Positions 25,283-35,677 are shown, numbered from the stretch's first letter. The stretch is DNA of 64,000 bases from Methanomethylovorans hollandica DSM 15978 (GCF_000328665.1 NC_019977.1:248001-312000); one strand, 5' to 3'. Notes: a model not told the origin generated them from the letters alone. Numbers and translations: made by a program.

Positions 25283-26563
25283 ATAAGACCTATCATTCAG
25301 GTAGCCCTTGACCTAGTCGAAACAGACCGGGCCGTACAGATTGCGAAAGAAGCTATTGAAGGGGGTGTTGACTGGATAGAGGTTGGTACTCCATTGATCA
25401 AGAGCGAGGGAATGGAAGCAGTACGAACACTAAAAAAAGCTTTTCCTGATAACATAATTCTTGCCGATATGAAAGTGGCTGATACAGGTGCAATTGAAGT
25501 GGAAATGGCTTCAAAGGCAGGTGCAGATATTGTCATGGTGCTGGCCGGAGCCGATGATTCTACTATCATTGAATCTGTGAAAGCTGCAAAAAAGTATGGT
25601 GTGAAGCTTATGGCAGACCTGATATCTGTGGATGATCCCATAACAAGGGCCAGGAAACTTGAACAAATGGGTGTGGATTATATCAATGTACATTCAGGTA
25701 TTGACCAGCAGATGGTAGGTAGGGATCCTCTGGATATTGTATCTGAGGTCGTAAAGGAAGTATCAATTCCTGTTGCAGCCGCAGGTGGTCTTGATGCAGC
25801 GGGTTGTGCCAGAGCAGTGCTTGCCGGAGCAAGCATTGTCATTGTAGGTGGCAACATCATAAGGTCTGCAGATGTGCATACTTCTGCCAGGAAGGTAAGG
25901 GATGCTGTAGACTCTCCTTCTGTGATACAGGTTTCAAAGCCTTCTCAGGATTCTGAGATCCGTAAGTTATTACTGGAAGTTTCCACGGCCAACATCTCAG
26001 ATGCCATGCACCGTAAGGGTGTCATGAAAGATATCCGTCCTATGCTGAAAGGTAAAAAAATGGTAGGCACTGCTATAACGGTACAGACCTTTGGGGGCGA
26101 CTGGGCAAAGCCCGTTGAGGCCATAGATATGGCAAAAGACGGGGATGTCATTGTTATCTATAATGGCAGGAGAGATGTCGCTCCCTGGGGTGGTCTGGCA
26201 ACTCTCAGTTGTCTGAACAAGGGTGTTGCCGGGGTAGTTATTGATGGAGCTGTAAGGGATATCGATGATATCAGCACCATGAGCCTGCCGGTGTTTGCAA
26301 GCAGCTATGTGCCCAATGCCGGTGAACCTAAAGGTTTCGGTGAGATCAATACCGAGATCACTTGCGGGTCACAGACTGTCAAGCCGGGAGATTACATTGT
26401 AGGCGATGATAATGGTGTTGTCGTTATACCAAAGGAGAATGCCTATGAGATCGCAAGAAGGGCTAAGGAAGTGGAAAAGACCGAAAAACGTCTTTTTGAG
26501 GAGATCAAAAGGGGTGCTACTCTTTCAGAAGTGATGCAGCTTAAAAAATGGGAGAAACAGTAA
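25283..26563 (+). CDS. Hexulose-6-phosphate synthase / RraA-like fusion, apparent ATA start
   Basis: A 426-residue fusion. Residues 1-210 are an Hps barrel ([42 protein letters not shown]-like phosphate site). Residues 225-426 are an RraA-like domain ([21 protein letters not shown]), a fold shared with aldolases and RNase E regulators. The frame is open from 25241, yet no ATG, GTG or TTG precedes 25394. Starting at that TTG would remove the first strand and its aspartate. AAGGTGAT (25272-25279) places ATA at 25283 as start, giving [10 protein letters not shown] where homologues, as I recall, read MRPI. The comparable region of Fae-Hps (YLQVALD) confirms that this part is coding. The A24 peptidase gene follows one base later. 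Confidence 0.9.
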   Translation: MRPIIQVALDLVETDRAVQIAKEAIEGGVDWIEVGTPLIKSEGMEAVRTLKKAFPDNIILADMKVADTGAIEVEMASKAGADIVMVLAGADDSTIIESVKAAKKYGVKLMADLISVDDPITRARKLEQMGVDYINVHSGIDQQMVGRDPLDIVSEVVKEVSIPVAAAGGLDAAGCARAVLAGASIVIVGGNIIRSADVHTSARKVRDAVDSPSVIQVSKPSQDSEIRKLLLEVSTANISDAMHRKGVMKDIRPMLKGKKMVGTAITVQTFGGDWAKPVEAIDMAKDGDVIVIYNGRRDVAPWGGLATLSCLNKGVAGVVIDGAVRDIDDISTMSLPVFASSYVPNAGEPKGFGEINTEITCGSQTVKPGDYIVGDDNGVVVIPKENAYEIARRAKEVEKTEKRLFEEIKRGATLSEVMQLKKWEKQ

Positions 26564-26564
26564 T

Positions 26565-27332
26565 ATGCTAGAACTCCTTAAAGTCCTTGTGTGCCTGCCT
26601 TTCCTTGCATACTCATGTTACTCCGACATCAAGACCCGCCGTGTTTCCAATAAGGTCTGGCCGATCATGCTGGGTGCAGCTTCACCCTTTATACTCCATG
26701 AGATGATCACTTCCGGCTTACCCTATATTTTCAGGACTGTGATTTCTTTTGTTGTGATATTTATTTTTGTTTACATACTCTTCATATTGCATGCTTTCGG
26801 AGGAGCAGATGCAAAAGTGCTCATGGTCATCTCTATCATTCTGCCCGTTTTTCCGCAATTATCACTGAATGTTGTACAACTTCCTTTGTGGGGAGTTCCT
26901 CTGCTGGATCTGTTCACATTCAGTGTTTTTGGTAATTCAGTGCTTATGACTATCATAGTGCCCCTCGGTCTTTTGATTTACAACCTGGTGACAGTTCCTC
27001 CAAAAGAACTTATAAAAAAGCCTTTATATGCCCTCATAGGTTACAGACAGCATATAGACAACCTGGAAGAGGGTCATTTCAGGCTGATCGAGAAGCATGA
27101 GGAAACGCCCAATGGCGTGGTCCAAAGGTTTACACGCACAGGCACTTCCGTAGATCGCGATATGATCCTTAAACTGCAAGCACTGCATAGGAAAGGCTCA
27201 ATAGGGGAACATGTGTGGATCACTCCCGGTCTTCCTTTTATGATACCCATAACCGCAGGCTTTTTAGCTGCTATTCTCTTTGGGGATCTTATATTCCATA
27301 TGTCCTTTAATTATCTGGTGCCTTTGGTCTGA
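26565..27332 (+). CDS. Prepilin/preflagellin peptidase, A24 family
   Basis: Membrane aspartic protease that removes type IV pilin-like signal peptides. The 255-residue protein begins with a membrane span and the family's first aspartate region (YSCYSDIKTRRVSN), and the second catalytic aspartate is in the GxGD-like HAFGGADAKV. Additional spans and a final hydrophobic ITAGFLAAILFGDLIF are seen. A soluble insertion around 160-225 separates the spans, as in archaeal members. It starts one base after the hps-rraA stop, so it is co-transcribed. The substrate genes are not in the window. Confidence 0.87.
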   Translation: MLELLKVLVCLPFLAYSCYSDIKTRRVSNKVWPIMLGAASPFILHEMITSGLPYIFRTVISFVVIFIFVYILFILHAFGGADAKVLMVISIILPVFPQLSLNVVQLPLWGVPLLDLFTFSVFGNSVLMTIIVPLGLLIYNLVTVPPKELIKKPLYALIGYRQHIDNLEEGHFRLIEKHEETPNGVVQRFTRTGTSVDRDMILKLQALHRKGSIGEHVWITPGLPFMIPITAGFLAAILFGDLIFHMSFNYLVPLV

Positions 27333-27383
27333 CCGGCAATGTTTAGTAACCGGCTCCACATATCTTTCTATGGAGGTATATTT

Positions 27384-27512
27384 ATGGAAGAAAAGGATAC
27401 CACACAGGAAAAGAAAGATACGGATACAGAAGAGGTCGCAAAGATCAGCCCGATCCACCCGGGTGACAGGCGGGGACACGCCAAACGTCATTTGCTGGAT
27501 ACATGTGAGTGA
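27384..27512 (+). CDS. Small charged protein (42 aa)
   Basis: A 42-residue frame, MEEKDTTQEKKDTDTEE followed by VAKISPIHPGDRRGHAKRH, with an excellent ribosome site (GGAGGT six bases before the ATG). The acidic N-terminal half and basic C-terminal half suggest a soluble protein. I do not recognise it. It follows the A24 peptidase gene by 51 bases and may be in the same transcript. Convergent with recQ. Confidence 0.55.
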   Translation: MEEKDTTQEKKDTDTEEVAKISPIHPGDRRGHAKRHLLDTCE

Positions 27513-27533
27513 GATATTCTCATTCTCTGCAGC

Positions 27534-29612
27534 TTACTTTTTATAAACCAGGATGTCTGACCAGACCTCTTGTATATATTTATCAGGCATCTCTGTTCCC
27601 AGTTGCTCTTTTGTTAACCTGATTAATTCTTCCCGAAGGCCCATTATGCACTGGATCACTTTTTCTTTCTTATCTTCTTCAGTTTCAACTTCCTGTGTAG
27701 TTGCTTCAATGCTATCTTTTGAAGTACCTTTCAGATGATCTCTTATTTCTGTCAGGAACATATCTCCGTATTTCTGTAGCTTGTATTCTCCCACGCCGGT
27801 GATCTCCAGCAGTTCTTTTTCGTTCAGGGGCATCTGGGTTGCCATCTGTTTCAAGCTCGTATCTGCAAACACGATATAAGGTGGAACTCCCTCTTTGCTT
27901 GCGATCTTTTTACGCAGTTCCTTTAACCTTGAGAACAGTTCATTATCTATTCTATTGACAGTTCCAGTTTGTTTCTTTGTTATATATTCGGTTTCTATTT
28001 CTTTAACTCTCGCAAGATCGCTTTGATGGTCACTTGCTTTGGGTTTTTTCAGTTGGTCTGTCGCTATTTGCTTACCCAAAGCCAAGAGTGAATCGTTGCT
28101 TGATGCTAATTGTATCATCTCTACAGTTCTTTTCCCTGCAATGACCTGTTCACTATCTTTGTCGAGTTTGAGCAAAGGATATCTAGAACCTTCGAGCCTT
28201 AATATTCCCTGATGGGCCAGTTCTCTTGCAATGTCTGCCCACCTGTCCTTTGGAAGATAAGTGCCCGTCCCATAACTGCTCAGCCTATGATGCCCTTTTT
28301 CAGTTATCTTTTTGCTATTTGATCCGGTAAGTATCTCCGTTACATGTGTGATACCATACCTCTGGCTTACTTCCTTCACGCATCTGATGAGCAGCTTTGC
28401 TTCTTCCGTAGCATCAGTTATTTTCACAGGCTGCAGGCATACATCACATCCTCCGCAGTTCTCCTCTTGCAGCTCTTCACCAAAATAACGCAGCAGCATT
28501 TTCCTTCTGCATATTGTGCTCTGGCAGTAGTCCATTACCTCTTTGAGTTTTAACCTGGCTGCCTCACGCTCTTCACTTTTCGCTATCTGGTCGATGAAAT
28601 AATCTATCTTATACTTGTCACCGCGGCTGAAAAATAGTATACATTCGCATTCAAGACCATCCCTGCCACCCCTTCCTGTTTCCTGGTAATAGCTTTCAAG
28701 ATTGCGCGGAAGGTCGTAGTGTATAACAAAGCGGACGTTGGGTTTATCTATCCCCATACCAAAAGCAATGGTAGCAACGATGATCTCCGCATCGTCTTTT
28801 ATGAAAATGTCCTGGTTCCTGCTCCTTGCAGCATCGGAGAGCCCTGCATGATAAGGCAGGGCATTGAACCCGCTTTTACGCAATTTTCCCGTTAGTTCAT
28901 CTACGGTCTTGCGGCTCTGGCAATATATGATACCGCTTTTATCCTTTCTTTTCCGCAGGAATTCCACGATCTGTTCATAGGTCTCTTTCTTTGGTCTGAC
29001 CTGATAAAGAAGATTTTTACGGTTGAAACTTGCGACGTATGTATTGCAATCTTCAATGTGCAACTGGGATATTGTGTCTTTCCGTACCTTGGGAGTAGCG
29101 GTTGCAGTAAGTGCTATGATGGGGATGTGCGGATATTTTCTTTTAAGAATGCTGAGTTTCCTGTACTCAGGTCTGAAATCATGTCCCCACTCAGATATGC
29201 AATGACTTTCATCTATAGCGAACAGGTTTACTTTTATTCTGTCAAGCAGCGTCAATGTACTGGACAAGGTAAGCCTTTCAGGAGCAACATACAGCAGTTT
29301 GATAATGTTGTTTTCAAGTTCCTGCTTTATCTGATTGCTTTCCTTGTAACTTAATGTACTGTTCAGGTATGCTGCTTCAACACCATTGGCCCGGAGTGTA
29401 TCCACCTGGTCCTTCATAAGGGAAATGAGTGGTGATACTACCACAGTGACACCGTTCATCAGAAGTGCAGGTAACTGGTAACAGATAGATTTTCCTCCTC
29501 CGGTGGGCATCAACACAAAAACATCTTTTCCTGCAATTACATCCTTTATGATATCTTCCTGCAGGGGTCTGAATGTATCGTATCCGAAGTACTTTCTTAA
29601 TGTCCGGTGCAT
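27534..29612 (-). CDS. recQ: ATP-dependent DNA helicase RecQ
   Basis: 3'-5' DNA helicase for recombination and fork repair, 692 residues. Helicase motifs I (MPTGGGKSICYQLP, Lys41), II (AIDESHCISEWGHDFR), and the C-terminal GTGRGGRDG-like segment are intact. The zinc-binding RecQ-C cysteines (CRRKMLLRYFGE, CGGCDVC), a winged helix and an HRDC domain (FADTSLKQMATQMP, ITGVGEYKLQKYG) follow. Bacterial-type architecture in an archaeon suggests old acquisition. Full length and monocistronic. Confidence 0.96.
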   Translation of the reverse strand: MHRTLRKYFGYDTFRPLQEDIIKDVIAGKDVFVLMPTGGGKSICYQLPALLMNGVTVVVSPLISLMKDQVDTLRANGVEAAYLNSTLSYKESNQIKQELENNIIKLLYVAPERLTLSSTLTLLDRIKVNLFAIDESHCISEWGHDFRPEYRKLSILKRKYPHIPIIALTATATPKVRKDTISQLHIEDCNTYVASFNRKNLLYQVRPKKETYEQIVEFLRKRKDKSGIIYCQSRKTVDELTGKLRKSGFNALPYHAGLSDAARSRNQDIFIKDDAEIIVATIAFGMGIDKPNVRFVIHYDLPRNLESYYQETGRGGRDGLECECILFFSRGDKYKIDYFIDQIAKSEEREAARLKLKEVMDYCQSTICRRKMLLRYFGEELQEENCGGCDVCLQPVKITDATEEAKLLIRCVKEVSQRYGITHVTEILTGSNSKKITEKGHHRLSSYGTGTYLPKDRWADIARELAHQGILRLEGSRYPLLKLDKDSEQVIAGKRTVEMIQLASSNDSLLALGKQIATDQLKKPKASDHQSDLARVKEIETEYITKKQTGTVNRIDNELFSRLKELRKKIASKEGVPPYIVFADTSLKQMATQMPLNEKELLEITGVGEYKLQKYGDMFLTEIRDHLKGTSKDSIEATTQEVETEEDKKEKVIQCIMGLREELIRLTKEQLGTEMPDKYIQEVWSDILVYKK

Positions 29613-29792
29613 CGCTCTACAGTTAACATTGGCTGTATATAACTATAGTTGATGTCATGATTATAATTGAAGATCGTTCCGCAAGAATTTAAATATCATA
29701 TCGACAGCATTAAATCTATATATGTAATAATCCGCTCAAATCACTGATCCATTCTTTATAATTCATCAATATATTATATGTGGAGCAATCCT

Positions 29793-30707
29793 ATGGTTAA
29801 AGTTGACAGATTCATTCCTCAGAGTATAGAGAAGATAAAGGAACAGATATCTGGTCCTGCTATTATAGCTCTTTCAGGCGGTGTTGACAGTTCAGTTTGT
29901 GCTGTACTTGCACATCGTGCAATAGGGGAGTTATTGTATCCTATATATATCGATACCGGGCTCATGCGTAAAGGGGAAACTCAGAGAATAAAGGAAATCT
30001 TCTCTGATATGAACTTACAGGTCGTAGATGGCAGAGAGCGTTTCCTGGAAGCTCTGAAAGGCATAGATGATCCGGAAATAAAGCGCAAAGCTGTCGGTGA
30101 AACGTTCATCAGGATATTTGAAGAAGAGGCACGGCTGCTTAAAGCAGAGTTCCTCATTCAGGGAACCATCTATCCCGACAGGATAGAATCCGAGGGCGGT
30201 ATAAAATCCCATCACAATGTAGGTGGGTTGCCATCGGTTGTGGATTTCAGGTCCATTGTAGAACCTCTGGAGGACCTGTATAAGGACGAGGTAAGAGAAG
30301 TTGCCAGAGCATTGGGTCTGCCTCATGAGATATCTGAGCGCATGCCCTTTCCGGGGCCGGGACTCTCAGTACGTATAGTAGGCGAGGTTACTGAGGAAAA
30401 AGTCGAGGCAGTAAGGGAAGCCAATGCCATAGTAGAGGCAGAACTTCTGGAAAGGTTCCATCCCTGGCAGACGTTTGCTGCCATAGTGGGCAAAGGCACT
30501 GGTGTCAAAGGTGACCAGAGGGTCCATGGGTGGATAGTCGCAGTACGTGCTGTTGGTTCCCGTGACGGTATGACAGCAGAGGCCATGGAACTGCCCTGGG
30601 ATGTTCTAAGGCGCATCGAGTCGCGCATTACAGGTGAGATCTCATCAGTAGCAAGAGTTGTGTATGACCTGTCTCCGAAACCCCCGGCAACCATCGAGTT
30701 TGAGTAA
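29793..30707 (+). CDS. guaAB: GMP synthase subunit B (synthetase)
   Basis: Adenylates XMP and uses ammonia from GuaAA to make GMP. The 304-residue protein starts [19 protein letters not shown] seven bases upstream decides the ATG at 29793 over the one at 29778. The PP-loop is [13 protein letters not shown] and the C-terminal dimerisation domain ends KPPATIEFE as usual. The RaSEA gene starts on the next base after its stop, so guanine nucleotide synthesis and archaeosine formation are in one operon. Confidence 0.96.
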   Translation: MVKVDRFIPQSIEKIKEQISGPAIIALSGGVDSSVCAVLAHRAIGELLYPIYIDTGLMRKGETQRIKEIFSDMNLQVVDGRERFLEALKGIDDPEIKRKAVGETFIRIFEEEARLLKAEFLIQGTIYPDRIESEGGIKSHHNVGGLPSVVDFRSIVEPLEDLYKDEVREVARALGLPHEISERMPFPGPGLSVRIVGEVTEEKVEAVREANAIVEAELLERFHPWQTFAAIVGKGTGVKGDQRVHGWIVAVRAVGSRDGMTAEAMELPWDVLRRIESRITGEISSVARVVYDLSPKPPATIEFE

Positions 30708-31748
30708 ATGTCACTGAATACTAAAGTTCTTGAGATACGTCAGAGGCAGCGGATAAAGCCGACACCTCTGGATATGCCCTCTGCAGTGTGGACCGGCAAG
30801 GACCATGTGGATGGGAATGTGGAAAATACACTTACCATGATCTTCCGTACCTCCGGATGCTGGTGGGGGAAGGTCGGAGGCTGCACCATGTGTGGCTACG
30901 TGTATGACAGCGCGCATACTTCTCCCTCTGCGGAAGATATTGTTTCCCAGTTTCGGAAAGCCATGGGTAAAGCTTCAAAGTTTGACAGGTTCATGGTCAA
31001 GATATTTACCTCAGGTAGTTTCCTTGATGAAAAAGAGGTGCCGGTTGATGCTCTATCAAAGATACTTTCCCTTCTGGAAGAAGATGATCGGGTCTTTAAG
31101 GTAGTGGTGGAATCCAGACCGGAGTTCCTGACAGAGGAATCCATGGAGTTCTGCCTTGCTAGTCTTAAAAGTACGTTGTTAGAGGTTGCCATAGGCCTTG
31201 AGACCAGTTCGGACCTCATCAGAAAACGCTCTATTAACAAAGGTTTCACTTTCAGGGATTTTGTCAGGGCTGCCGAGGTTGCCAAATCCAATGGTGTTGC
31301 AGTAAAAACATATCTTATGCTGAAACCCCCATTCATATCTGAAAAACAGGCTTTGGAGGACATTATTGCCTCAGTAAGGGAAGTGTCAGTATATTCCGGC
31401 GTGATATCTATCAACCTGTGCAATGTGCAGAAAGGCACTCTTATAGAATATCTATGGGAACGGGGGGAATATCGTCCCCCCTGGTTATGGAGCATTGTAG
31501 ATATCCTTAAAAGGACAAAACAGGAGTTCCCACATCTGATCATCACTTCCGATCCAGTAGGTGCAGGTGCCAAAAGGGGCCCCCGCAACTGCAAGGAATG
31601 CAGCGGGGAGGTTGCAGATGCCATAAGGGCTTTCTCTTTGAGCCAGGATCTGCATGATCTTGAAGGGCTGGAATGTGATTGCAGGTCTCTGTGGGAAAAG
31701 GTACTGGTTCTGGACGATCTCAGTTTTGGCTCTCCTATCCTGGAGTGA
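30708..31748 (+). CDS. raSEA: Archaeosine synthase radical-SAM subunit RaSEA
   Basis: Radical SAM protein that works with ArcS to finish archaeosine at position 15 of tRNAs. The 346-residue protein has an atypical cluster motif CWWGKVGGCTMC (C-X7-C-X2-C) and a conserved FTSGSFLDE segment, with C-terminal cysteines (CKECSGE, CDCRSLW). These match the family I know as RaSEA/TIGR01210, once called an uncharacterised radical SAM family. It directly abuts guaAB. Confidence 0.88.
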   Translation: MSLNTKVLEIRQRQRIKPTPLDMPSAVWTGKDHVDGNVENTLTMIFRTSGCWWGKVGGCTMCGYVYDSAHTSPSAEDIVSQFRKAMGKASKFDRFMVKIFTSGSFLDEKEVPVDALSKILSLLEEDDRVFKVVVESRPEFLTEESMEFCLASLKSTLLEVAIGLETSSDLIRKRSINKGFTFRDFVRAAEVAKSNGVAVKTYLMLKPPFISEKQALEDIIASVREVSVYSGVISINLCNVQKGTLIEYLWERGEYRPPWLWSIVDILKRTKQEFPHLIITSDPVGAGAKRGPRNCKECSGEVADAIRAFSLSQDLHDLEGLECDCRSLWEKVLVLDDLSFGSPILE

Positions 31749-31753
31749 ATCTC

Positions 31754-32650
31754 TCACTCCCCATCCTCGCCTCTGTACACCATTGTCCCTATCCCGGTGT
31801 CGGTGAAGAGTTCCAGCAGGACCGAGTGAGATACGCTCCCATCTATTATGTGCACTCTTTGTACACCACTTTCCACTGCGGTCACAGCACCCCTTAACTT
31901 AGGCACCATACCGCCTGAGATGACTCCCTCTCTCACCAGTTTTTCCACGTCTTCAAGTTTTACTCTGGATATGCGGGAAGACTTATCTTCTATGTTCCTC
32001 AGGATCCCTGGTACGTCTGTCATGAGAATGAGTTTCTGTGCTCTTAGAGCAGCGGCAATGTCGCCGGCTACAGTATCCGCATTTATGTTAAGTCCTCTTC
32101 CGCTGGAATCAATGGCAATTGGAGATATTACAGGAATATAACCATGTTTTGTAACAATTTCCACAATCTCTGTGTTGATTATTTCGGTTTCTCCCACCCA
32201 CCCCAGGTCAACCTCATGCTCTATGTTCTCTATCATAACCTTCTGGGCAGCCATTTTCTTTGCAACGATGAGCTTACCATCTTTGCCGGACAGGCCAATT
32301 CCCTTTCCTCCATGCCTGCCTATAAGGGACACGATATCAGTATTTATATTACCCACCAATACCATGCGGGCAATTTCAAGGGTTTCATCATCTGTGATGC
32401 GTAATCCACCTACAAATTTGGGTTTCTTTCCCATGCGGTTCATCTTCTCGGTTATCTCCGGTCCACCGCCATGCACTATTATAGGATGTATGCCCACGAA
32501 CTTCAGCAGGACAACATCTTCAATGATGTCACTCATTATCTGTTTATCTACCATGGCATGGCCACCTACTTTGATGACCATTATGGCATTATGGAACTTC
32601 CTTATGTAAGGAAGGGCCTCTATCAACACGTTCTCTCTTTTCAGCGTCAC
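31754..32650 (-). CDS. argB: Acetylglutamate kinase
   Basis: Phosphorylates N-acetylglutamate in arginine synthesis. The 298-residue amino-acid-kinase fold has MVIKVGGHAMVD, VIVHGGGPEIT and GLSGKDGKL, and C-terminal SGGMVPKLRGA. The start is GTG at 32650. It stands alone; a GNAT acetyltransferase at 37455 resembles N-acetylglutamate synthases and could supply its substrate. Confidence 0.96.
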   Translation of the reverse strand: MTLKRENVLIEALPYIRKFHNAIMVIKVGGHAMVDKQIMSDIIEDVVLLKFVGIHPIIVHGGGPEITEKMNRMGKKPKFVGGLRITDDETLEIARMVLVGNINTDIVSLIGRHGGKGIGLSGKDGKLIVAKKMAAQKVMIENIEHEVDLGWVGETEIINTEIVEIVTKHGYIPVISPIAIDSSGRGLNINADTVAGDIAAALRAQKLILMTDVPGILRNIEDKSSRISRVKLEDVEKLVREGVISGGMVPKLRGAVTAVESGVQRVHIIDGSVSHSVLLELFTDTGIGTMVYRGEDGE

Positions 32651-32809
32651 AGTCCACCCTCATCTGTTGGTTTTCTTATCTATAAAAAGCAGCATAGTGA
32701 TGTAAATTCCAATATATTACCTTTATTGGACCACAAGTGAAATTATTAAAGATAGTGTTGTTACCAGAATGTCTGGTAACCAAAAAAGAATAAAGTAATT
32801 AAATTAGAT

Positions 32810-33103
32810 TTAGATTTTGTCGAGCTTCTCGATGCCCACTTTCTTCACGAAAGGCTTGCTGATCTTATCGGGCATCCAGTCCGGCTTGTTCTTGGGGGCG
32901 TCTACATTTTCTCTCCAGCCCTTGAAGACGTGGATCTTCTTGGTTCCCCTCTCGCGGAGCTTTATGGTTTCTGGTTTTGTTTTTGTTCCTTTGCCGCGGT
33001 TAGCGACTTTCAATGCTGCCTGACGCGGCTGTTTCCCGGTGAATACACCGTGTTCGTTTCCGTTCTTATCTCTCAGTACAAAGTTCCTTGTTTCAACCAT
33101 CAT
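32810..33103 (-). CDS. Chromosomal protein MC1
   Basis: Small basic DNA-bending chromatin protein of Methanosarcinales, about 96 residues. The family sequence TRNFVLRDKNGNEHGVFTGK and the middle GTKKIHVFKGW are clear. Two adjacent ATG codons follow a GAGGTGAC site; either can start translation. Its strong U-tract-like downstream region and isolated position suggest a highly expressed single gene. It marks the organism as a member of this archaeal group. Confidence 0.97.
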   Translation of the reverse strand: MMVETRNFVLRDKNGNEHGVFTGKQPRQAALKVANRGKGTKTKPETIKLRERGTKKIHVFKGWRENVDAPKNKPDWMPDKISKPFVKKVGIEKLDKI

Positions 33104-33384
33104 GTCACCTCATTGCTTGCACGTGATTTTACTCGATAAACCTATTCTGCACATATAGTATATATATTTTTCTTTCAATGTTGCCTTTCGATTCTGGTTT
33201 ACACTAGTTGGATTATAGGGGGTACTGATAATCCTCTAAAATCTATAGCTATTTAAATATTTTAATCTATCTCTTCTGTAACACAACATTTACATGTGAT
33301 GAGCTCATTTCACTTCTGGAAGTACGTATAAAACGGACTCATCTCGCTTTTACATGAATGTGATCTATTCTTAGAGGTAATGTT

Positions 33385-34335
33385 ATGGAACTTTCTACTG
33401 TTATATTGCCGGATATACAGGCTAATAAGCCTAAGATACCTATGAACCTGACTCGCGTAGGTGTGACGAACGTTAAAAAACTAGTGGCTGTCAAACGAAA
33501 AGACAAACGTCCTGTCATGCTTATATCTACATTCGATATCTTTGTTGACCTGCCTTCTGATAGGAAAGGAGCCAACCTTTCCCGCAATTTCGAGGCTGTT
33601 GATGAAGTTCTTGAAAAGGCGGTCAATATGCCTGTTTATGAAATAGAGCAGTTATGTAGTGATGTTGCTCTTAACTTGCTTGTGAGGCATGAATATGCTA
33701 CAAGGGCAGAAGTACATCTGAAGAGTGAATACGTGATCAAACGGGAATCTCCAGCGACTAAGATGGAATGTCAGGAAGTGGTGGAGATATTCGCTGAAGC
33801 GAAAGCCGGAAGGGAAGAGGGAGGTAACATCAATGTCACCAAGCTCATCGGAGCTGAAGTTGTGGGGATGACAGCTTGTCCATGTGCTCAGGAGATCATG
33901 ACGGACAATGCCCGTAAACAGCTTGAAGAAATTGGTGTGGAAAATAGGAAAATAGCTGAATTCCTCCACCGTGTGCCCATGGCAACTCACAACCAGAGGG
34001 GAAGGGGAATTATCTCCATTGAAGTTGCAAGTGATGATTTTATTTTCCTTGAAAAGGTTATTTCTATCATTGAGCGATCAATGAGCTCAAGTGTCTTCGA
34101 ATTGCTGAAGCGCTCTGATGAAGCTATGGTAGTTCAGACGGCTCACAAGAACCCAAAGTTTGTGGAAGACTGTGTGCGTACCATGGCTCATAATGTTGTA
34201 AAAGAGTTCAAGGATCTCCCGGATGATGCAATAGTGACAATTAAACAGATCAACGAGGAAAGTATTCACCGTCATAATGCCTTTGCTGAAAGGGTTGCAA
34301 CTATGGGTGAACTTCGTAAAGAGATCAGTAACTGA
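33385..34335 (+). CDS. mptA: GTP cyclohydrolase MptA (FolE2 family)
   Basis: First step of methanopterin synthesis, converting GTP to dihydroneopterin 2',3'-cyclic phosphate with an Fe(II) centre. The 316-residue protein has [24 protein letters not shown] and [11 protein letters not shown] with the metal cysteine, and a late histidine pair ([11 protein letters not shown]). The ATG follows AGAGGTAATGTT. It precedes a DUF2098 gene by 55 bases, which may be co-transcribed. Confidence 0.96.
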   Translation: MELSTVILPDIQANKPKIPMNLTRVGVTNVKKLVAVKRKDKRPVMLISTFDIFVDLPSDRKGANLSRNFEAVDEVLEKAVNMPVYEIEQLCSDVALNLLVRHEYATRAEVHLKSEYVIKRESPATKMECQEVVEIFAEAKAGREEGGNINVTKLIGAEVVGMTACPCAQEIMTDNARKQLEEIGVENRKIAEFLHRVPMATHNQRGRGIISIEVASDDFIFLEKVISIIERSMSSSVFELLKRSDEAMVVQTAHKNPKFVEDCVRTMAHNVVKEFKDLPDDAIVTIKQINEESIHRHNAFAERVATMGELRKEISN

Positions 34336-34390
34336 ATCTTTTTCAGTTTGTCTTGATCATCAGTCTGACTAGTTAAAAGAATGTGATAAC

Positions 34391-34705
34391 ATGGATGAAG
34401 TTTCAGATTCTGTCCAGGCCCAAGACCTAAACGGAACTCCTATAACTATTGGCTCATATGTACTATATCTTAATACAGGTACAGCAGGGCAGGTTACAGA
34501 ACTCAAGCAGGAAGAGGGTACTATATGGGCTCTGATGGACACTACCGGACTCTATTATAATGTCCAGGCTCTTGTGATTACCGATGCAAGTGCCATCAAG
34601 GTGAAACAAGAACATGAAACTGGCAAAGCGGATATAGATGATCTTGCCAGGGAGCAAACTCCGGAAAGGATCGTTGATATAGGTCAGGTTACAGGTGGAG
34701 GATAA
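34391..34705 (+). CDS. DUF2098 family protein
   Basis: A 104-residue protein found in methanogens, function unknown. It has a small beta-barrel-like middle (GTPITIGSYVLYLNTGTAGQVTELKQ..., then IWALMDTTGLYYNVQAL) typical of DUF2098, which often lies next to methanopterin or methanogenesis genes. The C-terminal 30 residues are acidic and probably disordered. It follows mptA in the same direction. Confidence 0.78.
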   Translation: MDEVSDSVQAQDLNGTPITIGSYVLYLNTGTAGQVTELKQEEGTIWALMDTTGLYYNVQALVITDASAIKVKQEHETGKADIDDLAREQTPERIVDIGQVTGGG

Positions 34706-34735
34706 TATCCTCCTTTTGTCTTTTTACATTTTTTG

Positions 34736-35677
34736 TCAAATCATGTTCTCTTTTTTCAGCAAAGTAAGTGAACGAATCCATTCTCCCTTTGGTTCACGTG
34801 AAGTACCGACTACAAGCCGTTTCTTATCTCCCACTCTTTCTACTACTCCTTGAGCTTCAATAAGTTCTCCAGGTAAAGCTTGCCCTGCGTAAGTATGGGT
34901 GTAGGACAACACGTGGTCTATTTCAGGGTGCTCCACTTTATACACTGCAGGGCTGTCAAAGGCAAGATCTGCATTTGTCACTGTTGCCTCTATTCTCATG
35001 GTCCCACTATCCTTTCCTCTTGCAGTAGGCTCTTTTATCTGTTCCCAGTCTCTCACGAAAAGCAGGTCGAAATATGTGCCTTCCACCATACCTCTGTTCC
35101 CTTTCCGTTTCTCATGGACTACGAACTCTTCAAAAGATATCTCCGGAATGCGCTTTTTGTATATCCTTTCCCACATCTCCATGCTTATATCTTCTATTGG
35201 TCCGGATCTTTTCTTTTCCCCGTCAATGGCATCTCTGGCTGTAAACCAATATTTTCCATATACAACAAAATCCACGTCCGATGTCTCATTCTGCAATCCC
35301 GGCAACAATGAGCCTGTAACTCCCATATGTGACCTTGGCACCCCTGCTTCTTCAAGGACTTTTACGATTGCAGCTATCCGGCTATCTGAGGCCATAAGAT
35401 GTTGTATAGCCTCATTGGGGGAAAGTATCCTTTTCACCTGCTCTTCAGGCACCACATGTACGTCTTCCACCCATTCAGGCCGGTGCTTTCTCATAAAACT
35501 GAAAGAATCATCGAAATCATACTTGCGGTACCTTTTTCCGTTCATCTGCCGTTCCCCTCCATCATCTGGTACGTATCGCAGTGTCGAACGTATCCCTTGG
35601 GGATGGAAATAATCGGATACAGCGAATATCCAGTCATCCATTGTTATAAAAAAGTCCCTGAGCCGTGTTTTCAGCAT
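34736..35677 (-). CDS. Nucleotidyltransferase-fold protein
   Basis: A 313-residue protein containing a nucleotidyltransferase motif GSLLPGLQNETSDVDFVV near residues 120-140, the GS...DxD pattern of the Pol-beta superfamily. The N-terminal 90 residues (DDWIFAVSDYFHPQGIRSTLRYVPDD) and the C-terminal domain (VLSYTHTYAGQALPGE) resemble other archaeal proteins of this type, in which I cannot assign a substrate. It could modify RNA or a small molecule. The ATG at 35677 is used. Monocistronic and convergent with the DUF2098 gene. Confidence 0.75.
   Translation of the reverse strand: MLKTRLRDFFITMDDWIFAVSDYFHPQGIRSTLRYVPDDGGERQMNGKRYRKYDFDDSFSFMRKHRPEWVEDVHVVPEEQVKRILSPNEAIQHLMASDSRIAAIVKVLEEAGVPRSHMGVTGSLLPGLQNETSDVDFVVYGKYWFTARDAIDGEKKRSGPIEDISMEMWERIYKKRIPEISFEEFVVHEKRKGNRGMVEGTYFDLLFVRDWEQIKEPTARGKDSGTMRIEATVTNADLAFDSPAVYKVEHPEIDHVLSYTHTYAGQALPGELIEAQGVVERVGDKKRLVVGTSREPKGEWIRSLTLLKKENMI

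Noticed and set aside
25394-25396. TTG at 25394 as the hps-rraA start
   Set aside because: It would delete the first strand and helix of the barrel, which are clearly conserved with the Hps half of Fae-Hps.
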